DNA of 64,000 nt, from positions 35,661,550 through 35,725,549 of the forward strand of contig NC_030817.1 in assembly GCF_001704415.2 (NCBI RefSeq), in the 5' to 3' direction. Source of the DNA: Capra hircus. Its lineage: Eukaryota > Chordata > Mammalia > Artiodactyla > Bovidae. Of this stretch, positions 57,201 through 64,000 are shown piece by piece (the stretch's first letter is position 1; each line of letters begins with the position of its first letter). A program made the position numbers and the translations under genes. The notes beneath the pieces were generated by a model. It searched no databases and was not told the origin of the DNA. It was given only the letters and a program-made list of their open reading frames with translations.

Positions 57201-60200
57201 TTAGCTAAAAGCTCTGCAGAACAACAGTGTTTGCTGATCATATTCAGATCCTAAAATTTTCTATGTATTCAGGTGTTTTTATAATACTAAATAAACACTG
57301 CACTTTCATTACAGGGGACCTGGGTTCAATGCGTGGTTAGGGAACTAAGATCCTGCCTGCTATGTGGCGTGCTTAAAAAAAAGGGAGCTGTGAATTTTGC
57401 ATTTAGACTTCACCCTATTCCACAAAGACATCTGATGCTTGTTTTCCGGAACATAGGGCAGCACTGATAGCGTGTCCATTGTGCTGTTCCCTCATTGAGA
57501 CGAGCTATGCTTTCTTGTCAGAGTCTCTTTTTTTGTGACATTTGGAAATCCATAAAACAGTATTTAATTATTTTTCTTGGCAGAAGTACAAGAAAAATCA
57601 GAGGCTGAAAGTTGGGCTGATGAAGGGGGAATTAAATTTTCTAAAGACAGCAAATAAGTTTTTCTTGCTAATAGCTATTTCAGAAAAGTTGTACATTGAG
57701 TGATTATTTTTCTCTTAACATGGATTCAGTTCAGTTCAGTTCATTTCAGTTCAGTTGCTCAGTCGTGTCTGACTCTTTGCGACCCCATGAATCACAGCAC
57801 GCCAGGCCTCCTTGTCCATCACCAACTCCCGGAGTTCACTCAGACTCACATCCATGAGTCCGTGATGCCATCCAGCCATCTCATCCTGGGTCGTCCCCTT
57901 CTCCTCCTGCCCCCAATCCCTCCTAGCATCAGAGTCTTTTCCAATGAGTCAACTCTTTGCATGAGGTGGCCAAAGTACTGGAGCTTCAGCTTTAGCATCA
58001 TTCCTTCCAAAGAAATCCCAGGGCTGATCTTCTTCAGAATGGACTGGTTGAATCTCCTTGCAGTCCAAGGGACTCTCAAGAGTCTTCTCCAACACCACAG
58101 TTCAAAAGCATCAATTCTTCGGTGCTCAGCCTTCTTCACAGTCCAACTCTCACATCCATACATGACCACAGGAAAAACCATAGCCTTGACTAGATGGACC
58201 TTTGTTGGCAAAGTAATGTCTCTGCTTTTGAATATACTATCTAGGTTGGTCATAACTTTTCTTCCAAGGAGTAAGCGTCTTTTAATTTCATGGCTGCAGT
58301 CACCATCTGCAGTGATTCTGGAGCCCAAAAAAATAAAGTCTGACACCGTTTCTACTGTTTCCCCTCTATTTCCCTTGAAGTGATGGGACCAGATGCCATG
58401 ATCTTCGTTTTCTGAATGTTGAGCTTTAAGCCAACTGTTTCACTCTCTTTCACTTTCATCAAGAGGCTTTTTAGCTCCTCTTCACTTTCTGCCATAAGGG
58501 TGGTGTCATCTGCATATCTGAGGTTATTGATATTTCTCCCGGCAATCTTGATTCCAGCTTGATTACATTTGTAAATTTTTTGTTGTTGTTTTTTACAGGA
58601 TTTTTAACTACTGAGGGACTCCCAATTAGTTCATTTTTACCAGTGTTTCTTTTATTTTTCTTTTAGAATGGAAAATTGGTCACTGCAGTATCTAACAATA
58701 CTATTCAAGTGCACACATTTCCTGAAGGAGTTCCGGATGGAATATTGACTCGCTTCACCACAAATGCAAACCATGTGGTCTTTAATGGGGATGGTACAAA
58801 AATTGCTGCTGGATCTAGGTAAGGCTCTTTGGTATCAGAAAATGAAATAATATTAGAACAAAATGGCCTCATTCATTGGACTCAGGATAACATATTCAGG
58901 ACTCTAGTCCTTCTTTGTTGTTGTTATTTAAGTATTATATTTTAGTCTTTTTTTCTGGTAAAGGTTTTTGATGATAAACTGGTGCTTCTTTGTGAACTGA
59001 GGTATATTGCTTTGTTGACAGCCTGCTAAGTAAATATTGGAAAAGACTGAGGAAAGGTGATAGTTGGATACAAAATTTTAAAAATTATTTTAGACAGAGC
59101 ATACATTGTACTCTTGCCTGGAAAATCCCATGGACAGAGGAGCCTGGTAGGCTGCAGTCCTTGGGGTCGCTAAGAGTCAGACACGACTGAGCGACTTCAC
59201 TTTCACTTTTCACTTTCATGCATTGGAGAAGGAAATGGCAACCCACTCCAGTATTCTTGCCTGGAGAATCCTAGGGGTGGGGGAGCCTGGTGGGCTGTCG
59301 TCTGTGGGGTCGCACAGAGTCGGACACGACTGAAGCGACTTAGCAGCAACACTGTACAGTTAGGAGTTTTGTTTCTCTTGATGCTTATTTGTCATAGGAA
59401 GAAAGTGTAATTGGTGAATTTCTGAGTTGGAGTAAAAGGCCTAGTGCTTTTTTTTTTTTTTTTTAAGATTTACTTAATTTTTTGGCTATGGTAGGTCTTT
59501 GTTGCAGAACACGCTTTCTCTGGTTGTGGCAAGCAGGGGCGACTGTTTGTTGGGGTGTGCGTACTTCTCATCGTGGTGGCTTCTCATGTCGCAGAGCATG
59601 GGCTCTAGGGCGAGTGGGCTTTAGTAGTTCGGTGTGGGTAGTTGGCGGCTCGAGGGCTTAATTGCTGCACGGCATTTGGGATCTTTCCAGACCAGGAGTC
59701 AGACCAGTGTCCTTTGCATTGCAGGGCAGATTCTTAACCACTGGACCACCAGGGCAGTGCTGGCAAAGTGCTTTTAAAAATGATTATTACTGTAATTAGA
59801 TTAGCAAATAATAGAAGCTTAAGATTTGACTAAGGAAGCCACTTCCTAAAAGTATTTGTATTGAACATATAGGAAACCTTGAGTTATGTTTTATAGCATC
59901 TTTATAGAGCAAAAGGAGAAGGCAATGGCAACCCACTCCAGTACTCTTGCCTGGAAAATCCCATGGACGGAGGAGCCTGATAGGCTGCAGTCCATGGGGT
60001 CGTGAAGAGTAGGACACAACTAAGCGACTTCACTTTTTGCGTTAGAGAAGGAAATGGCAACCCACTCCAGTGTTCTTGCCTGGAGAATCCCAGGGACGGG
60101 GGAGCCTGGTGGTCTGCCATCTATGGGGTCGCACAGAGTCAGACATGACTGAAGCGACTTAGCAGCAACAGCATAGAGCAAAACTAAAAGGTAAGTTATT

Positions 60201-61792
60201 AGATATGGGTGCCAGATTTCACATGTTGCAACAAAGAAATGATGGCATTTACTCTTGTGTTTTTGAAATATTTGGGTCATAGCTTTTGAGAGCCTTTGCA
60301 TTGACATTTATTGATATACATTACTCTTTTTGTTCTTAGTGACTTTCTAGTCAAAATTGTGGATGTGATGGATTGCAGCCAACAGAAAACATTTCGAGGA
60401 CATGATGCCCCTGTTTTAAGTCTTTCCTTTGACCCTAAGGACATCTTTCTGGTAATCATTTTTTCTCCTCTTTTTGCATTTTTTGATGAATATGTTTAAA
60501 GCTGTAAGAAAATTAGCATAAAATTTCATGCAATTGATAAAAGCCTGTTTGAACCAGTTTCCATATAGTATTATGGGTCTAACTATAGAGAAATCTATTG
60601 TTTCATTCCTGCAGGCATCAGCTAGTTGTGACGGATCTGTCAAAGTGTGGCAAATTTCAGATCAGGTAAACTCATCAATTTGAATTTTAAACTGTTTGCC
60701 TATTTGGTCATATATTGGGTGTTACATAATGTATTATTGGGCCAAATTAGTAATTCTTTTCCTTCATAGTTCGTTTCTTTTCAGTAGCATAAAATACTGG
60801 TTTTGTGACTGAATTCCATGGTAATTTCAAAAGTAAATATGTTGAAGACTAATTGATTTTGCACCCAATCACAAAGGAAATTATAGATTTATATTTCATT
60901 TTTAGGTTTGGTAAGTCAGTAAGGGAAATTTGATCGTTATATATTTACAAACTAATTACCATATTTTGGTCCCTAGATGTTGGGGATTCAAAAATAAGAC
61001 ATGGGCCACAGTTGATTTGGAGAGTCACACAATTTATTCTAACCCAGCCTGATAGTAGTTTTAAAAGAGGTATGAAGAAAGTGCTTTCTGGATCAGCGGA
61101 AGGAACAATTAATTCTTCCTGAGGCAATCAGAGAAGGCTTGGCATTTGTGGGGATGATGTGGCTGATGAGAAAAACATCCCCTACAGATACGATTCAGCT
61201 CATAGCCACAGTCCCTTCCCTCATGTTTGAACTGTTTAAAAGAATTGACTTTGACAGCTTGACATTTTACAGTAAATCTCTCAAGTTTCTTTTCATAGTT
61301 ACTTTAAGATTTTAATGTACTGGGAGTTTTGTTTGTGTTTATTCAGTGAGTATATTGTTTGCTTGTCCTACATAGGAAATACTCTTATTGAGTTAATTAT
61401 TTAAGACTTGTGCTCTTTATAATTCTGAAAAACTTAAAGGAACTTAGGTAAATCAAATACTGTATTATAATTAGGCTAAAGTGAATTAAGTTGCCTTTTT
61501 CTGAGTGGTGTATCAGTTTGAAGAAACCATTTATTAAATGTATTTAGTGCTGCTTATCTTTTGGGGAGAATTTTCATAAAGGGAAATAAGTTTTTATTTT
61601 GCATTTTATTTTTCATTTTTATTTATTTAAAATGGTTATTTTTCAGTCAGAAGACTTGGATTTTCCTGTTTTTTTTTTTATTTATTTTTTAATCAGACAT
61701 GTCCTGTTAGTTGGCCACTGCTACAAAAATGCAATGATGTGGTAAATGCAAAGTCGATCTGCAGACTTGCTTGGCAGCCGAAAAGTGGGAAG
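48161..61792 (+). CDS. WDHD1: WDHD1 (AND-1/CTF4 homologue), N-terminal 200 codons; gene continues beyond the window
   Basis: CDS is join(48161..48237, 53055..53166, 58667..58818, 60340..60451, 60615..60665, 61697..61792), exactly 600 nt with an open frame and consensus splice sites throughout. It encodes MPATQKPMRYGHTEGH onward, recognised as WDHD1. The segment covers the first WD40 repeats: one closing with VRIWED near residue 40, one around the NGKLVTAVSNN stretch (64-85), one with FNGDGTKIAAGS (about 100-113), and a canonical one from FRGHDAPV (132) to KVWQI (161-165). WDHD1 is a chromatin-bound replisome adaptor linking the CMG helicase with DNA polymerase alpha and acting in sister-chromatid cohesion. 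The family protein is about 1,130 residues; the rest of the WD40 domain, the SepB domain and the HMG box must lie to the right. An in-frame TAA at 48146-48148 fixes the start. Confidence 0.96.
51905..52180 (+). mobile_element. L2 LINE remnant
   Basis: GAATCCAAACTCCTTACTCT, GGCATTAAAGTCAATCTAC and CATGCCTGCTCCATG follow L2 wording; truncated near the CHR insertion. Confidence 0.55.
52194..52509 (-). mobile_element. CHR-type SINE with exact 13-bp target duplication
   Basis: CATCCATAGTTTT at 52181-52193 and 52510-52522. Full-length antisense element ending CACCAGGGAAGCCC; T-rich left end is its A-tail. Confidence 0.92.
53055..53166 (+). CDS. WDHD1: WDHD1 exon 3
   Basis: 112 nt after acceptor TTCACAG; completes Ser26 and encodes residues to Lys63, including SGSDGDVRIWED and a DDDD acidic turn. 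Donor GTATTA is weak (not GTRAGT). Flanked by introns of 4.8 and 5.5 kb. Confidence 0.94.
53880..55115 (+). mobile_element. BovB LINE, about 1.2 kb, older copy
   Basis: Sense BovB ORF2 from the CFIDYAKAF region (54048-54080) through LSPC, NAGLDESQAGIKIARRNINSLRY and the 3' end. The RT YADD has decayed to YTDH and stops and frameshifts are frequent. In WDHD1 intron 3, sense to the gene. Confidence 0.88.
55192..55233. repeat. 14-bp tandem repeat x 3 at a mariner end
   Basis: Units GTGTAGGGTTGGCC, ATGTAGGGTTGGCC, GTGTAGGGTTGGCC. The repeated part is the outer end of the mariner terminal repeat that follows. Confidence 0.85.
55223..55896. mobile_element. mariner-like remnant with terminal inverted repeats and foreign interior
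   Basis: Left end GGGTTGGCCTCAAAGTTCAT (55226-55245) pairs with the reverse complement of the right end, GGGTTAGCCAAAAAGTTCAT, within 55868-55896. This is the known mammalian mariner terminal-repeat wording. The interior (about 55260-55860) has no mariner transposase; it resembles an antisense LTR (GAGAGTTTATTGAAAAGGAG) but the family is not fixed. Confidence 0.65.
55900..57305. other. WDHD1 intron 3, nothing recognised
   Basis: AT-rich intronic DNA without a recognised exon or repeat. Confidence 0.4.
57310..57390 (+). mobile_element. CHR-type SINE fragment
   Basis: CAGGGGACCTGGGTTCAATG, GGGAACTAAGATCCTGCCTG and an A-run. Confidence 0.65.
57726..58562 (-). mobile_element. BovB LINE, 0.84 kb, well preserved, next to WDHD1 exon 4
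   Basis: Antisense BovB starting at a TTCAG/TTCAGT-type terminal run (57726-57758). On the minus strand 57846-58346 is a 166-codon uninterrupted ORF2 C-terminal frame (FIFLGSRITADGD through WCWRRLLRVPW to RMRWLDGIT). 5'-truncated, so no full reverse transcriptase. Confidence 0.92.
58667..58818 (+). CDS. WDHD1: WDHD1 exon 4
   Basis: 152 nt; acceptor TTCTTTTAG ends at 58666; residues 64-113 plus two bases of codon 114; donor GTAAGG. A BovB LINE in antisense ends only about 105 bp before this exon. Confidence 0.95.
59095..59352 (+). mobile_element. BovA2 SINE, 5'-truncated
   Basis: TACTCTTGCCTGGAAAATCC to GAAGCGACTTAGCAGCAAC, dimer junction TTTCACTTTTCACTTTCATG. In WDHD1 intron 4. Confidence 0.88.
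59452..59766 (-). mobile_element. CHR-type SINE with 9-bp target duplication
   Basis: AGTGCTTTT at 59443-59451 and 59767-59775; T-run at the left is its A-tail. Contains CGAGGGCTTAATTGCTGCA and TTAACCACTGGACCACCAGG. Confidence 0.9.
59915..60172 (+). mobile_element. BovA2 SINE (dimer) with exact 11-bp target duplication
   Basis: ATAGAGCAAAA at 59904-59914 and 60173-60183. Ends about 170 bp before WDHD1 exon 5. Confidence 0.93.
60340..60451 (+). CDS. WDHD1: WDHD1 exon 5
   Basis: 112 nt; acceptor TTCTTAG; Ser114 to Leu151 with the FRGHDAPVLSLSFDP core of a WD repeat; donor GTAATC. Reading through the donor gives a stop within about 16 codons, so retention would truncate the protein. Confidence 0.95.
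60615..60665 (+). CDS. WDHD1: WDHD1 exon 6
   Basis: A 51-nt, 17-codon exon (ASASCDGSVKVWQISDQ) completing the repeat begun in exon 5; acceptor CCTGCAG, donor GTAAAC; both borders phase 0, so skipping it would keep the frame but break the blade. Confidence 0.94.
60666..61696 (+). other. WDHD1: WDHD1 intron 6
   Basis: 1.03-kb intron, AT-rich, no repeat family recognised. Confidence 0.75.
61697..61792 (+). CDS. WDHD1: WDHD1 exon 7 (last coding exon in the window)
   Basis: 96 nt, 32 codons from TCPVSWPLLQKC to LAWQPKSGK; acceptor TTTTTTAATCAG, donor GTGAGC, phase 0 at both ends. The next exon is outside the window. Confidence 0.93.
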
Positions 61793-62385
61793 GTGAGCAA
61801 CTCTCATTTTTCAACCTTTGTTTTATTTATGTGTTTCAGTCCTTGTTGCCTTTGAGTGTAAGAATAGTTTTTTTAATTGTAACTATTTCATTTATTCTAT
61901 AACTTTTAGAGCTAAAGCCAATTAATTATTATTGAAAAGTTTTAAGAAACATTTCAACTTTTGTCTTTTTTTCTATTTTTTTTTCCTTTATTTTTCTAAA
62001 TGAAACAATGTGGAAACAGTCTTGTTAACTTTTACTACTAGTGTTTAACATCTTGGGGGTACTTGTTGATACAGTTAGACAATGGAAGGATATGAGACAT
62101 TTGAAAGAAGAGAAGGAGAATGTATACAAGAAAATGCTTGTATCCCAAGAAAATCAACTGAGGGAAAAATATTACTGATATGAAAATTCAATCTGGTAGT
62201 CGGAAGCAAAATTAATATATGAAACTAGTAACAGTCCTGTATATAAACAGCAGCCATTTAGAAACTATGGTGGGAAAAGATAAAATACCTTGGAGTAAAC
62301 TCCAAAAAATGTGTAAGAGCCAAATAAAGAGAAACATGCTACCCAGAAGAGTAAAAGAAAACTTTAGAAAAAAATTTATCCCATT

Positions 62386-62819
62386 CTTTTTTCTAAGTTA
62401 CTTATTTATTGAGGAATAGGTGATTTACAATGTTTTGTGGTGTCAGATATACAACATAGTGATTCAGAATTTTCTTAGACTGTATTCCATTTAAAGTTAC
62501 ATAAAATGTTGGCTGCATCCCCTGTGCAATATATTCTTTTAGCTTATTTATTTTATACAATATAGTTTGTACTTCTTAATCTCTAGCCCCTCTTTTGCAC
62601 TTCGCCTCTCTTCTCAGTGGTAACCACTTAATTTGTTCTATTTATCTGTGAGTCTGTTTCTGTTTTATTTATTCATTTTATTTACTTATTTTATTTTTTA
62701 AATTCCAGATGTAAGTAATAACATAACAGTATTTGTCTTTCTCTGACTTATTTCACTAAGCATAATACCTCCAGGTTCATCCATGTTGTTGCAAATGAAA
62801 ATATTTAGAAAAGTACATT
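62386..62819 (-). mobile_element. L1 3' end nested in another L1, 17-bp target duplication
   Basis: AAAAAATTTATCCCATT (62369-62385) and AAAAAATATATCCCATT (62820-62836), one mismatch. T-rich left end is the antisense A-tail; the body has antisense L1MA 3' wording (GCATAATACCTCCAGGTTCA). Confidence 0.8.
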
Positions 62820-63517
62820 AAAAAATATATCCCATTATTTGAAATGAATTTTTGATATTACTATATCAGTTATTGCCTAAATTATTTATAGTGTTGAAAA
62901 CATTCAATATAAAATATCAGTATGTTTAGGGGGACCAAAGAACTTATTCTAAAGCCATATGGAAAACTAAAAGTTTTGAAAAAGAAAAGTGGCGAAATCT
63001 AGTTAAATATAACATATAATGTGCTATGGAAATTAAAAGTTTGCTGCTTACTCATGAATAGATATCTATTAAACAGAGAGGTAGATCAAGCAAATGTGGG
63101 AAGTTAGTATATTAAAAAGGTGAAGAAAAGGAGATTTAATAAAGGTACTGGCAAAAGGCATAAATACCAGGAGGTGAGAATTACTGAGAACCATCTTGAG
63201 GCCTTCCTATCACATGGTGAATCTCATTATATAGATATTTGCTGTATTGTTTTTCAAATTCTCTGTGTATGTGAAAATTTTGAGAAGAAATTTATAAGTT
63301 CGGTAATATGAAAAAAAATATTTCAGTGGCAAAGGACAAATGTAAACTGAGAGCTTGAAATAATTATGATTTAGAGTTCATTTCTTTGATAGTCAAAGAG
63401 TTCTTATAAATCAGTAAGATCCCAATAAAAAGATGAACAAGGACATTAGCAGACAGTGTATAGAAAAAGATACACAAATGGCTTTTACATATGAAAATAC
63501 ATGCAGCCTTTTATACT

Positions 63518-63724
63518 AAGGACTTCCCTAGTTGCTAAGATGGTAAAGAATGTGTGTGCAACGCAGGAGACCTGGGATTGATCCCTGGGTTGGAAGGTCT
63601 CCTGGAGAAGGGAATGGGGACCCACTCCAATTCTTGCCTGGAAAATTCTACAGACAGAGGAGCCTGGTGGGCTACAGTCCATGGGGTTGCAAAGAATTGG
63701 ACAGGATTGAGCAACTAACACTTG
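63518..63724 (+). mobile_element. Bov-tA SINE with 10-bp target duplication
   Basis: CTTTTATACT (63508-63517) and CTTTCATACT (63725-63734). Sense Bov-tA inserted in the L1 remnant. Confidence 0.88.
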
Positions 63725-64000
63725 CTTTCATACTGAAAGAAAAATTGAAACATGATCATCTGTTTTTCATTTGTCTGATGCTCAAACTTAAAAGGGTTGA
63801 TATAAACTGTATGGAGGAGTGTGTGGTAGTTTTTATTGGAATGCGTGAACAATAGAACTAGTTCTAGGCATATATTCTGTAGATATATTTGGCACATACG
63901 CACTATGTATCATGTATGGCAAAAATGTCTTATCATTATTTGTAGTAGCAAAAGATTGTAAACATCCTAAATGTTCTTTAATAGAGAATTAATCAAATTG

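Larger units (their letters stand above)
62160..64000 (+). mobile_element. L1 ORF2 remnant, interrupted twice
   Basis: Degraded sense L1 ORF2: the AAAATTAATATATGAAACTAG block (62210), AGCCATATGGAAAACTAAAA (62954), ATAAAAAGATGAACAAGGAC (63426) and AGCAAAAGATTGTAAACATC (63947). Broken by another L1 at 62386-62819 and a Bov-tA at 63518-63724. Runs to the window edge. Confidence 0.65.

Noticed and set aside
57700..58383. 227-codon plus-strand ORF in WDHD1 intron 3
   Set aside because: It is the antisense strand of a BovB element; the repeated SVHFSSV start comes from the terminal TTCAGT-type run.
1..64000. CRISPR array, bacterial operon or viral genome
   Set aside because: Repeated sequences here are dispersed SINE/LINE copies without regular spacers, and all confident genes are spliced vertebrate genes.

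Overview
The window is nuclear DNA of a bovid ruminant (cattle, sheep, goat or a close relative). It is AT-rich, has split vertebrate genes with GT-AG introns and CpG-island promoters, and is packed with ruminant-specific repeats: Bov-tA and BovA2 SINEs, RTE-type BovB LINEs and cetartiodactyl CHR-type SINEs, many with readable target-site duplications. No bacterial, plasmid or phage content and no CRISPR array is visible.

Three protein-coding genes were recognised. MAPK1IP1L is on the minus strand: its promoter CpG island is at about 25.3-26.1 kb, a 22-nt micro-exon carrying the start codon is at 18.8 kb, the main proline-rich exon is at 17.44-18.13 kb, and a last exon with three codons and the stop is at 16.46 kb, followed by a long 3' UTR. 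SOCS4 is also on the minus strand: its 440-codon reading frame is unbroken in one exon at 33.9-35.2 kb, its 5' UTR exon is near 47.5 kb after a 12-kb intron, and its long 3' UTR is repeat-poor. WDHD1 is on the plus strand: a 5' UTR exon ends at 47914 and six coding exons between 48.16 and 61.79 kb give exactly 200 codons of the N-terminal WD40 region; the gene runs off the right edge. From established knowledge, WDHD1, SOCS4 and MAPK1IP1L are neighbours in the same relative orientation on human 14q22.

SOCS4 and WDHD1 start head to head within one CpG island of about 0.7 kb (47.33-48.06 kb), a bidirectional promoter. The products are functionally unrelated: a cytokine/EGF-receptor signalling regulator (SOCS4), a replisome adaptor (WDHD1/AND-1) and a proline-rich protein of little-known role (MAPK1IP1L).

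By region: 1-12 kb is intergenic and repeat-rich (L1, L2, CHR, Bov-tA, one BovB inside a Bov-tA); 12-26 kb is MAPK1IP1L; 26-29 kb is intergenic with two BovB copies, one carrying a BovA2; 29-47.5 kb is SOCS4; 47.3-64 kb is WDHD1, whose introns carry BovB, CHR and BovA2 copies, a mariner remnant and nested L1s.

I found no convincing novel biological system. The most useful second-look items are the MAPK1IP1L splice architecture (start micro-exon, 3-codon last exon, and a retained intron giving a same-length protein), the bidirectional promoter, paired CRE sites, a BovB only about 105 bp upstream of WDHD1 coding exon 3, and several datable nested insertions.
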